Shown here: positions 10,741-22,199 of the stretch, one piece after another
Layout: every line of letters starts with the position of its first letter
Numbering within the stretch: the stretch's first letter is position 1
From: Angiostrongylus vasorum
Lineage: Eukaryota > Nematoda > Chromadorea > Rhabditida > Metastrongylidae
NCBI GenBank assembly: GCA_018806985.1
Contig: JADANN010000108.1
Coordinates: forward strand, 3,844,001 to 3,908,000
Length of the DNA stretch: 64,000 bases
Reading direction: 5' to 3'
Notes under the pieces: generated by a model
Told to the model about the DNA's origin: nothing
What the model saw: the letters and a program-made list of their open reading frames with translations, nothing else
Databases searched by the model: none
Made by a program: the position numbers and the translations under genes

Positions 10741-10829
10741 GGGCTTTTTAAGAGAGACTCCCTTTTTTGGAAAAAATGGGCGTTCAAAGAGAATTGTCAC
10801 CTACCATATTCCTAGAACGATAGTCGCGT

Positions 10830-11080
10830 ACAACCACAGTGACGTTGAGATATTTGTAAAAGTTAGTCCGGAAGTCGGATTCGAATCTGCGAATACCACT
10901 TTCGGGAGCTCACGTGTTACCCACTGAAGCCATTCTTTTGCCTTTCTCTTATATTGGCCATATTTTACATCATACCCTTGGCACCGATAACTAAGTTTTA
11001 TGAGAGCTTTAGAGCTTTTTACCCTTTACACCGTACCGTGAAAAATTAATAGACGGTAAATAAAATGTTAAACATGATAA
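10830..11080 (-). repeat. Repeat family D, right half
   Basis: It contains 'ttgagatatttgtaaaa', 'catcatacccttggc' and the terminal block 'acggtaaataaaatgttaaa'. That last block is the inverted version of the family's left terminus ('...attttatttactgcc'). Confidence 0.55.
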
Positions 11081-11284
11081 TCGCGTATCTGGAGTCGAAT
11101 TTTTGCAGCGTATCGTATAGGGCAGCAATGACATCCTAGCAGCCTCGCATTAAATGTGGTAGATTTTTCTGTTTGACTCTTTGGAGTTCGCTGGAGCAGC
11201 AAATAAGAAGCAAGGAAATCATTTGGCCCATACATACAGCGAACTCATTCAAGCATAACAGTTTTCAAACCCGGACTCGGATCA

Positions 11285-11326
11285 TCAGCTCTGATGAAGA
11301 CGAAGACGTCGAAACTTTAGCCGAAT
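11285..11326 (+). ncRNA. Hammerhead-like core with perfect CUGAUGA
   Basis: CTGATGA (11291-11297) is followed by a perfect 4-bp stem II (GACG, AAGA loop, CGTC), then GAAA (11311-11314) and CTTT, then AGCC. Core boxes I and II match the hammerhead consensus. The minimal stem III would pair C with T instead of C-G, and helix I pairs for only three bases, so it looks slightly decayed. It resembles the copy at 28382-28425. Confidence 0.5.
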
Positions 11327-11339
11327 GAAACAATTTTAT

Positions 11340-12430
11340 CGATTTCGTGTAATCTCAACAAATTAAACACGTTGATCATTCATGTGTAATTAGAAATTGA
11401 CATTAACTACCTGCACCGCATCAGGAATTTGTAAAGTTGAGAGTTAACCCCTTATCCCTCAACCTGGTGCGACCTGTTTCAGAACCAAAGAAGACTCCTT
11501 TGACCAGTCTGTGTAAGGATTGCGAAAGTAATGAGAATTAAGAAATAGGGTAGAAGAGGAATACAAAAGATGAAGAAAAAAAGAAAGCAGAGTGTCTCGT
11601 GATGCCCATGTTTTTGAGGAGTACTTGACTGATTTACGAGTCGCGAGAATGCATGGCCAGATTTGCAGATAAGCGCTTAAACGTGGACCACAGTCGAGCT
11701 TTTTACATGCACAAAGATTCTGGTATATGTTACGGAATAGACAGTCCATCAAGAACAGCTCTGTATAAAAGGGTCGGGCCGCTGAAGTAATTTCGCTTTT
11801 TCCATTTTGCTCTATTAGACTTGGCGAGATTCCTAAGATGTGTAATAGAAAAGAACTATTTTCTGGACACTCGGCCCGAGTTCTTGTTTGTCAGACGATC
11901 GCGATGTCAACAAGAAATGGGCGATAAACGCTACTCCAATTTCATGTAAGCTTATCAATAGATCAAGGTATTGGTAATTACCGTTTTCTTGGTGAGCGGA
12001 TGTGAGGTTGTCATATTTTCGTTTCACGATAGCTAAAATTTCGTTGCATTCGCCTTCCTCAGAGCCAGAGCGATTCGAGTCGACTGTCTATAGCTGTTCG
12101 TCCTTTTGAAGTGGGTCTCCGCTGTTGCATCGAGTTGAATCCGATATAATAAAGCACCAGTCGAGTGAAGTAACTTCATCCTTTTGTGCAGGACGACTTT
12201 TGACTGATTGTCCTAGCTTTTCAAGGAATAAAAGTCATTGCTCATTTATAGCTGCGTTGAATAAGAGTCAGTTTTGGAAAATCCCCGATTTCTTTCTTGA
12301 AAGACAGTTACAATTATGTTGCGATAATTTGTAAAACTCGAATTCCAGGCCAGATTCGAACCGGCTCGACTGCAGCCTCAACCGGATTTGGTGCTGATTT
12401 GTATGCACCAGATCATTCTCGTCCACAAAT
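11340..12430. other. Gene-free stretch with a faint Penelope end
   Basis: No host exon was recognised. On the minus strand near 12030-12075 there is another decayed hammerhead-like block (GGCT, CTGAGGA, AGGCGAA, later GAAAT), suggesting an old Penelope terminus. Confidence 0.4.
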
Positions 12431-12435
12431 GATTT

Positions 12436-12660
12436 CTGATGGCGCCGTCAGGGTAAAAAACTGACTGAAAGAAAGGCAAAGCAAGGGTCTCGGTGGTCCC
12501 AGTGTAACACGTGAGACCACGGAAAGGTCGTCGCGGGTTCGAAGCTCACCTTGGGGTTCCGAGTTTTTGCTCGTATATCAGCATCGTTGTGTTTGTATTT
12601 CACCTAACACCCGGCCATGAAAAAAAGAAATAATTGGCAGTAAATAAAAAGTTAAACATT
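12436..12660 (-). repeat. Repeat family D, right arm
   Basis: It runs 'tgatggcgccgtcagggtaa', 'cgcgggttcgaagctcacc' and 'ggcagtaaataaaaagttaa'. The 'ggttcgaa' block looks like a pol III B box, so the family may have a tRNA-related core. Confidence 0.6.
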
Positions 12661-12792
12661 ATTTCCTAAAATGTCAATACAGAAGATCTTTTCGATGTCG
12701 AAGACCAAGGAGAGATAACCAGATGCGATTTGTCGGCTGACAGAAGTTTAGTAAGCAAAAGGTCTGTAGAACTTGCACGCAGTGCTGTGTAT

Positions 12793-13188
12793 GCAGCTAC
12801 TTGATACTTGATACTTGAATGGCCCGTCCTCACTGGTTGTGCGGGCCCCCAGCATAATCTCAATTTTTTTGGAGATTTGCTGGTTAAGCCATTATGGTTC
12901 CCTGGAGTCCCGATGTCAGCCTGGCCAAAATCTCTCCCAGGTCTTCACCACCACAGGCAGTCGCAGCCCTTGTGGATCATAGCGAAATTTGCCAGCATGC
13001 TACCTTGATACCATGATGGAGGCGGATCCTGGTATTGGTTTACTCTTAGGTAGGCTTCCTGATGGAAACGCCGGACTCATTCTCCGCTTAGGAGATCCTG
13101 CCGTGGGGACGAATCGCCCCGCTGTTCATCGCAGTCCGACACCCAGGAACACCTCCCAGCCACGATGAGGCGGTAAACCATTGGGAGG
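12793..13188 (+). repeat. Repeat family A, full-length copy
   Basis: The clearest copy of this repeat. It starts at 'gatacttgaatggcccgtcc', contains 'ccacaggcagtcgcagcc' and 'ggtattggtttactcttagg', and ends 'gaggcggtaaaccattggga'. No open frame is shared with other copies. Confidence 0.8.
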
Positions 13189-13189
13189 G

Positions 13190-14810
13190 TATGTGCAGAT
13201 ATAAATAAGAAACTCAGTTCCCTTAAGCTTAAATGTTTATTCATTCGTTCGATCGGTGGTTGATTCCATTTAAACCTGTTCCTAATTTCGCTATGGATAA
13301 AAGTTGTTTGAGCACTAGAGTTTCTACTTTATTTTTTGCTTCTATTGTTGAAATATCTCTCAGTGGTTTACTGGCACATTGTGGCTAGATGCTGTTCCTG
13401 TGTTTCGAACTGCGATACACAGTGGGAGTTCATAAAAATCAGAAAATTTTCCTAAGTTGAGTTCGACATTTCCACTTGGGAGCCCAGTTACGATTAAATC
13501 AATAGTGATAAGCTAGCCATTGGCGATGATCTGGAAAAAGTTCTAACACGGCTTTCAAATCGACAAGATACCAGTCAAAATAAAAATTTTTTGTAGAGCC
13601 TCACGATTCTTCTTACTTAGTGAAGACTGGCTGCTCAGGGATTCAAGTGGATATAAATATATGGAAGAATCAACACAACAGTAGAAACGAAATGTGTTGA
13701 GAGGCGACTGAAGAGTAAAGGGCGGGCGGCTTTCCCAAATGCACTGATGAGGAGGGTCAGTTAGCACGTTGCATCGAGAAAGACATGAAAATTGCTCCAG
13801 CAGTAAGTTTTTTAGCTAAATAATCAGCACACTCTACAACTCTTTTCATTTTTTTGACAAATACATGGAGGCTTCTAATTGAGGAGTATGGTGAGATGAG
13901 GGCGGTTTCACAAAACGACAGCGGTTTCTGTACACAGGCTGGAATTGGAGTTTCTACTGGTACGCGATGAGATTGCTGCTCAAAGAATCACTAATCTCAT
14001 GCAAAAAATACCTAAGTCTTATGATGCCATCCATGTGTCTTTTATCAACGAATACCGAATGAACCGAGAAGGGGGGAATTCGCAAGTTTTTATCTAAATT
14101 AATAAAGTGCGTTATGAGCCAATTCATATTTCGAACCGAGCCTGAGCACAAACTTGTGAAGTGCGATTCTTTTCCAGTCCATATGCATCGAAATCAATCC
14201 ATGTAAGCCGTGCCTGTTTTAGGCAAGAAGTATTTATGTTTATAAAACCTCGAATTTTAATAATACCTTAAACTCGGGACTCCTATGGCTGTAAACTATG
14301 CTGTTTAAACCCTGCGCTATGTTTTCCAATTGTCTCCTTTTTGCGGCGACTTTCTCAGCGACTGATGAATGATATTCAAAGTTACCCATGCCTACCATGA
14401 TGCCTGTAGGCTACAGTAGCTTTTAGCTTCTGTAGGCATTCACATCTTCTAAAAATCCAACGATTTCTCTATCCCTCTACATATATACCATGTCGTTCTG
14501 CTAGATTTCTAATCAACCAGCTGACGATTCATACGGCACATGTTGTTAGTGGGCCCCAACAAATCACGTCATGAGGCTTGGTTTCGAAGAACACGTGCTC
14601 GTCAACTTTCTTCTTTAGTTGTAGCTTCCTTGTAGGCGTTAGAACTTTCTAGTGCAGTACGTACTTATCAGCATCGCTGTAACTTCTAGCTCGTATTTCA
14701 TGATAAAGGATATCAGTTGAAGATTTTCTAGTTCCGGGTTTATACAAGTCTTGAGTGCTCTGGTGCTTCAAAAAGTCTAGACATACTCGTTTTAAATTGC
14801 TCAATTCTTG
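13190..14810. other. Intergenic, nothing recognised
   Basis: AT-rich sequence. The small open frames on both strands show no conserved motifs or splice-site pairs. Confidence 0.5.
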
Positions 14811-14812
14811 AC

Positions 14813-14813
<1 letters not shown>

Positions 14814-14856
<43 letters not shown>
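14814..14856. repeat. (AT)n microsatellite
   Basis: About 21 perfect AT units, directly followed by a tandem duplication. Confidence 0.95.
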
Positions 14857-14928
14857 TGTATACTTATGTATGTATGTACGTATCCTGCTAATACTGTGTA
14901 CTTATGTATGTATGTACGTATCCTGCTA
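14853..14928. repeat. 38-bp tandem duplication
   Basis: Two near-identical 38-bp units, each beginning atactgt and ending with gtatcctgcta. They contain internal TATG repeats and flank the AT microsatellite. Confidence 0.85.
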
Positions 14929-15145
14929 CCTAGCTGCCACGTTCTTTCTTTGACTCATTTGTGCTTGTTACTATGTTCACATGGTGACTTGTGAAGTGAT
15001 CGACAGACAACATTGGTCGACAACTGGACGTCGTTAGAAGTGTTGAAAAATTTAGCTTACATCGAATAGGTCACGCTATTTGCGGTTACACTTCCCTCCT
15101 GATATCAATCAAACATTTTGACGAAGTGACCTCCTCAAAGGATAA

Positions 15146-15342
15146 AGTTTTCGACGTTTATTAACCCGTGAGTGATGTGCCATGAATTCGACTTCATCAA
15201 GCATCGATAGGGGTAATTGAATGCATATGAGGCTCATACATCACTGCTGCTATCCTTTTAGATAAGTTTGGGACCAATTCACCGACCCCGAAAGGATGGA
15301 AAGCTTAGTGAGCCCGGAGCATGAGATTGAACCAGCGATTGG
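15146..15342 (-). repeat. SINE family B, diverged copy
   Basis: Minus-oriented blocks 'ttcgacttcatcaagcatcg', 'ccgaccccgaaaggatggaa' and 'gagcccgg' match the SINE-B body. It is followed at 15345-15460 by a second SINE-B piece in plus orientation ('gtcgagtgcatggcgcatcc'). Confidence 0.65.
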
Positions 15343-16261
15343 GATAAGCCATCGCATGCCGTTGTAAAACCAGATGCGTTTTCATCCACCACTAATGATA
15401 CTTGGTGAAGTCGAGTGCATGGCGCATCCCCTCAGGAAATGATCAATGCTGAGAGCTTTATCATTCTATCCACTACACTAAAAAACACATAACGTCGGGA
15501 AACTGGCATCGTCGTGAATGTATTCTTTGACACGTCTGCCTTAATATTAGTGGTATGTTGTCCATTCTTTGCTTGAGATACTAAACCGTTCAATTTAGGT
15601 GCAAACGTATCTAAACTCACGGCAAGTTTATCAGTCAATATTAGGGTGCATAAATCTTTGCCAACAAGAAATTTTTCCTATCCTATCAGAGTAGAAGCCT
15701 CTGATTTGCTAGCACACGTCGTTTTTTTTGCAGTCGATGAATGCATTTCGAGCAGCCAAATTATCGAAAGACGGGATTCACCCGATATGATGGTGCGTGC
15801 TGATAACATCTAACGTAGTAGCTTAAAAACCCTCACTTTAGCATATTTTTTCTATTGGATTTCACTCAACAAATTTGAAAAAAGAAGCAGAAGCCTTGAA
15901 AGATTGGACTCAGCATTAACACAATGTTCTTTCAAGCTTTCGAGTCTCGAAGTCATGAAGCAGTCTGATTGACAAGAACTGTCAACTATTATTAACAAAG
16001 TCGGGTGTTCTAACGAAGCACGACCAAAGATGACATCGCCATTGTTCTTTGAGTACACGACAAACGCAATCTGGTCTCTAGAATATTCCTGAGAGCGCAT
16101 GATTTTTTAGGCACTGCGAACATACTGGTTTTCCGACAACACGATAGTATCTGGGGGTTGAGGAAATAGAAAAATTACAAAAGAGACTTTGCTCTATCGT
16201 TCAACGGCTATGAATGGTATGTATGCCAGTACTTTTTTTTCATATGATCGGTCTTCATGTC

Positions 16262-16570
16262 TACTGTGCGGATCGCAGCCCTTCTGACATTCGATTCGTT
16301 TCCTCGCATCCATTGTCCACGAAGATCTTCCAACTTTTTATGTCTGGCTTTGGTTGCTGCTTAAGGATTTTTCATTCCATCTTGAATGTTGTAGAATGCT
16401 GGTCGAGAAATTCTCGTTGGAGTCCTGGGATAGCCGGGCTGGAGCATTCCTAATTGGATTGCATGGAGTGATTTTTTTCTACCAGACAGGTCCGGCACCA
16501 ATTTCCCGACGCTGGTAGGATGAGTGGCCCGGTACGGAGTCAGCACCATGCTCGTGATGACGGACATCAC
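16262..16570 (-). repeat. SINE family C copy
   Basis: The tail block 'cattcgattcgtttcctcgc' and the internal 'tccatcttgaatgttgtaga' match copies at 32665, 43655 and 53490. The head, at the right on the minus strand, resembles that of SINE-B. Confidence 0.7.
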
Positions 16571-16599
16571 TACCAATGTGCTATCCACCCCTGTGCCAC

Positions 16600-19590
16600 C
16601 AATTTCCTTATGTAACTATGTTCTAGTATACAGACACGTTGCTGTCACCATCCATGCTTTGGAATATATGCTGTGGCTATATCAGTACTTTTTCGGTACT
16701 GACACATTCCACGCAGCAGCCATCTAGCTGTTTGTGGTGAAATAGCAGTCAATTGCCAGTCAAGTTACCTATCAGCGAATGATTTCGAGGAGCGGTTTCT
16801 GTATACTTCTAGATGCAGAATAGAGCTTTTGTTTGCCAATACCAGCAGCCACAACACTTTCTTGGATAAATTATCAAGTAATTGCAAGAGGCACACCAAA
16901 AGGCTTCTGTGCGTCATCACAAAAAAATGATTTCGACAGAGGTCGTACTGGTGACTGTGCCTCCTTACCTACGACTCCTATAAAGGCCACGTCATCGAGA
17001 ATGTCTTGATAAGCTCTCCACTTATATTTCAAATGCCTCATACGTATACATTCATAAAAAATGGGGAAACGGACGACTCTTCAGAATATCTTAGTGGTTT
17101 TGATGAGAAATCATAGGTAAACGCCATTGTCCAACTACACGGCACTTTATCCAGAATGAGACATCTGTGCATTTTACCACCTAATTTGACGTCGGCGTCC
17201 ATGGGCATTATGCTCACTCCTACAATATGGCTTTAATTCACAAATGATATTTTAACTGTGAGTAAAGTCCTAAGGTAGGATAAAATGAGCTCATTTGATG
17301 AGAGCCAATGAGGGTGGGGAGTGAGGATCGATTAGAGGATGTTCGTGCGGGAGCGATGGATGCTCATTATCATTTGCCACCCTATCACACTATCATCACC
17401 ATTACTCACGGTGGTTCCTGGCGCATGCTCGTGCTCTAGTCTCATTTCCTGATTATGATTATCGCTTGTCATGAAAAAAAAGCTGATCCTACTTCAAAGA
17501 CTTGGTGCCCCGTGCCTTCTGTTTATCTTATTAAGCAAACTAATGACATTTTCTGCAGTGCCTTCTCTAACAGTTTTTTTATCTTTCTCTTTTACACATT
17601 TTCCAATTGTTCTCAATTGACTGAATGAGATGAAGTGTTAAATTCAATGTCATTGCTTAATTAATTACCAAGCTACTTCATGGATTGACGTCATCAAACT
17701 TAGTTTCCGGCTTCTCTTTTCGAGAAGAGTTCGATCTTAATCAATCAAGGCACCTTCAATAGTCGTTTGTTCTTATTTTTCCACTCTTTTGGCCTGCTTA
17801 CCTAAATCATCAAATGTTTTGTTTGTAGTTACAAATCTACCCTAACGTTGTCCAAGTCCTAGAGTGGTTCGGTTTCCGTTTTTCCACTAGTGTCAACTTG
17901 CTGAAACGTACTTTGAGCTAGTAGCTGCACCTCGAATTTTCTCTGGTAGAAGGAAAAACTATCCGGATAGCACACAGTACTTAGTCCCACGTATTTCTTT
18001 ACACTTCTTCTTCGATTGTAGGTTAGGAATAATTTTTAATTTCGGGAAAGGACTGGACTAGGCCACAACGCCACCACTCCAAAAATACTTGGCACTACCT
18101 TTGAAGCTCTGCGAAATTGCAATGGTGTAGAATTATGAAAGTCGATAGCAGGCAGATGCACTATTTTTTGCTTCAATAGCGTCATAATTCTTAACACAAG
18201 CATCAGTCAGTCAACCGAATGCTGACCGATTTTACAGCAGGGATAGGAATATCAGTTCAATCTGAGCTCGAAAGCCACGGTTTTCTTGGAATCGAATGGT
18301 TATTTTGGGACGTTTTGTTACGGCTTTTTCATCCATTGACCTAGAATTTAGAAAACTATGTGATACTTGGGAGCGATTGCTCTGCAATCGTTATGAAACC
18401 ATATGCTGGCAAAATCATCGACTCCGTAGTCAAATTTAGGTGCTGACTGGCTTACACATATACATGCTATCTAATGCTTTAGAACTTCTGAACGAGGAAA
18501 GTGCGCTAAGTGAATTTGAATTCTGAATTCTTGAATTCTTTTAACACAGTGAAGGCTAAAGGGATAAAGAACGCCAAACGTGAATTACGTCAAGAATTGG
18601 GTGACGTTACGTCTGTAGTGATATACTAGTCATTCCACTGACTTGATGATCGCATTAGGCTAAGATTATCTGCATGTGGAACATCCATTATAAGAAGTAG
18701 TGAATCTACGAGAGATGGATGACTACAGCTTAGTGGAAGTGCAGCGCAGAAATAACGGCTGTCGTTAAGCCGATGAGCCGATGAGGTGGGGTTGGAGAAG
18801 CACACAGCTATTTCGGCTCATTGCTACTGATTATTGGATTCTCAAAAGAAGGGCTTCATATAAGGAGCTCACAAGGATTTTCGCATTAAGAATTGTTCAA
18901 TAGACGGAAATAGACGGCGAAATGGCTCACGGCGGGTTAAATAGAATAGAATTCTCTGACCACGTAAAACCGACACCTCTACCATTCTCTAGAAAGTAAT
19001 AATTCTTAACATGAAGAAGATCTCCTGAGGTTTCCCTTATTGCCATAATCTATCCAAAAAGGAAGCTTGTTTTTTTTATTCCTTTCTTTTTCCCAAACTT
19101 TATTTTTTGAAGAGCGGTAGATGCTTCGTTATAAATAGTTGCATTCATGATGAGCTGACACGAAGCCCTTAAAAAGCACTGTATCCTTCTGTGTTGCCCT
19201 GAGGGGGTTTGAGTGAATATTTCCTTCTTTTAAGCCTAAAGTCGGCTATACATGAGGCCTACTCTGGCAAACCATTCCATAATCTCAACCTAAATTAAGC
19301 CAAAAGGAAACCCAAATTTCGCTCACTGCAAGCAGCCTTCTGGATATTCAACATTTTTGCCGTCGCTTTTCGAGGAGTAAGACCAACCTCCCAGAATTCA
19401 CATAAATTAGAAGTAATAAGCCCCTTTTTAAGCCATAAAAAATAAAATATGAAGCGAAATTACATGCAATCATAAGGCAGTTGCCCGTCACGTTTCTTTT
19501 TTCTGTTTTTGAGTTTATCCGAAAGGCCTCGAGAGTTTTAAGAGCTCATCTCTTCTAAATGCTCTTTTACGCGAAGACAGAAGTGTTCGT
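16600..19590. other. Three kilobases without recognisable gene
   Basis: I find no conserved exon, RNA gene or known repeat family here. The sequence is AT-rich with runs of T and only short frames. Confidence 0.45.
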
Positions 19591-19599
19591 TTCGCCAAT

Positions 19600-20195
19600 A
19601 TGCTCATCACCCCATGTGCTGCAAAGAAACCAGGTATACTGTAGTTGTGCTTTATCCCTACCATTGGGGCAGATTTACGGTGTTTTTTTTTAGCAGAAAC
19701 GGTCGTAGACAGTTGTGGTCGTAGACAGACAGCTAATTGACGTCGTTGAATATTGGTTGTGAGTTAAAGCACTACCACGGTATTCTCAGCGTAGACCAGC
19801 TGACGCCGTCGCTGCTTAATAGCAACACTTACTTCATCGGTGTAACGAACGACGAATTTTGCAATACCTTACCGGCCGTAGAATATTCGCTTTAGAGCAC
19901 TTCTTCACTCCTCCCTCCTTCAAAACATGGCACTTGATCATGTTCCTGGAGATCGCTAATCGTCGTGCGACGTTGGGTGCTTACTTCCCGTTTTGTATGT
20001 GAACTGAGCATTGAAGACGTGAACAGAGACGTCTTCACTGTCTGGCTTCCTGTGCTGTCGTGTAATGTAACGTAGTTGCTTCCTTAGAAGTTTATTTAAC
20101 GCTGAGAAATGAAAGCTGCTGTTTTGTGGCCGCTCTAGAACGATTTCTATGCAACTTTGCTCCATTAGCAACTCAAAACACTTTCCTATCACCGT
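19600..20195 (-). pseudogene. Decayed coding trace of unknown origin
   Basis: The longest open piece (20192-19956, minus) starts MIGKCFELLMEQSCIEIVLE. Continuation in shifted frames (KRIFYGR, IAKFVVRYTDE, AIKQRRRQLVYAENTVV) keeps a protein-like character over 500 bp, despite several stops. This suggests a dead mobile-element protein. I cannot name the family. Confidence 0.35.
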
Positions 20196-20199
20196 TTTT

Positions 20200-21150
20200 T
20201 GTAGAGTAGGTTAAAAATCATCTGTGTATCTAGGGGAGAAGCTTCGTGAAAACCAAATACTTCAAGTCTAATTTTCAGCATTAAGGCAATGACAAGACTT
20301 GATGGCAGTCGTTCTATCGTTATCTGCACTCTGGTTCCTGTGTAAAATTTTCTAGGCCATTTTAAAGACTGAACATGAAAGTTAGTGGTTTAAAAGGGAT
20401 AAGTTACTGATTTAAAAGGCAGTGTATTATTAAATCGCTAAGGAATCGATAATCGATAAATAACTAAGATAAGATAAGTAGGTACATATTGCTTTTCTGA
20501 CGTTGAATGAGGATTGAGGAGTTGGAGAATCATTTGCAATTCTTCTTTTCTTTTTTCTTTCTTTTACATCCTAGTAATTCGAAACGCAAGTGTTGCCCGT
20601 GCGAGATCTGGTGAAAACGACGAGATATACCTTTGCCTTCTTCGTTTTTATCTAACCTTAGAAAGTCACCTTATCACTGCCTTGGTCTTGATAGTTGGGC
20701 AAGTTTGATCTGGGGAAAAAACGGTGTTTTTCGTGTTTGAGAAAAGCCGAGTGACGAGACTTATGGAATCGCGTACATCACACGACCACAAGAAGATCCT
20801 CAGTTAAGAATGTAGGGCGCAAGACCATCCCGCACAACGGACGGGGTTCCATTTAAGCTTGTAAGCAAATGTGCTTACGCTAAAAACTCGAAAATTTTTT
20901 TGCTAGGATCATCGTAAAGAAGATGAACTATCGGGTCAATGGCCTTCCAATCGAGCGTTCGAAATTTTTTTAGAATACAATCTCTAGCTGTTCTTGTGCA
21001 TCGGTTCTAGATAAAAATGCATCATTCGTCGGGGACAACGGATTTTCGACATCTTGGAGTGTATAGCCTCCCTCCCTGATCGCTGACCCAAGTCAGTTTT
21101 CCACTTTCCTACCTCGTGACATGAGGCACAGCTGGCACCCTCTCTACAAC
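20200..21150. other. Intergenic, nothing recognised
   Basis: No conserved protein or repeat block could be assigned. Confidence 0.4.
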
Positions 21151-21159
21151 TTTTTCGAG

Positions 21160-22140
21160 AACGTTGACTGATTTTTCATTGTGGGGAACTGGTTTTACGG
21201 GGCGTACCAATGTGAAAATATGTGGAATGGTCGGCATCAGCAGGTGGAATGCTGTGCTCAACATTGTCGATGGTCATGTTAGCTCCAGGGTATCTCATTT
21301 TGTCTTACTCCACAATGCTGTTGGAGCATCCCAAAATATTCTCTCTGTCAAGAGAATTTGGCATGAGAAAAGAATCCATTTCTCATGAACACCGTTTTCC
21401 TGACATTAAGCTGATGAGAAATTTCTCAGCAATCGCTGGAAACCTCGCAGTATTTGATCTTTTTGGCATATGCTTATTGTTATAAAAAATGTCGTCATCA
21501 GCAAATCGAAGATGTTATAGCTTTATGCCATCGTCTCTTATTTCCACGTAATCCCATTTCAATTTTGTGTGACATTATCGATCGTGAACGTAAAGGATTT
21601 CGAATTCATGGTTTGTTTTGTCGAACCACTTCTTTTTTCAATGATAATATGTCGTAGAATGGGGTTGAACTCTTGTTGTGAAGTTAGAGTGCAACGTTTG
21701 AACGGTCTTTACCTGTTTGGAAAGTACGCCTTCCTTGATCAGATCTTTCGTGACTAATTTTTTCTCAATTGATTCGAAGGCCTTCTTATGCCCATTAACG
21801 TGGAACAAAGTAGCGTCTTGTATTCCTGCTGTGCTACATCGCGTTGTCGAGTGGATGTGATCTTTAACACAAGAAAATCTTTTTGAAACCATACTTACTC
21901 GAATGGCTTCTTTTCGCCCGATGTCTCGTTCATCCTTCTGAAGACGATTAAAGTTAGAAATCTGTAGACATGGACAGGAGCTAAAGTAAACAGTAGTTGC
22001 CGATGTACGCCTTTTTTTCTTGTGCGAAAACAGAGTACGGATGAGGAATGGTTGTAGGTCATCAGATGCGCCTGCTTGACTCTATCAGAAACTTGTGCTG
22101 TACAGTTCTTCACCAAGGAGATATCGGATTTCTGAAAGAA
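21160..22140 (-). mobile_element. Decayed RTE-type retrotransposon fragment
   Basis: Minus-strand fragments match the RT/C-terminal part of RTE family 1. FTTRV with an STPFYD-like piece lies near 21690-21650, and KTVFMRNGFFSHAKF near 21400-21350 corresponds to the KNDVHEEWIHSQRNEY block of the 50-kb copy. Stops and frameshifts are frequent. It lies directly left of, and opposite in direction to, the copy at 22.2 kb. Confidence 0.6.
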
Positions 22141-22199
22141 TTACTATTGGAACGATATATCCGTCTTCCGTGACATAATATTAAGTCAGACCAAATGAA

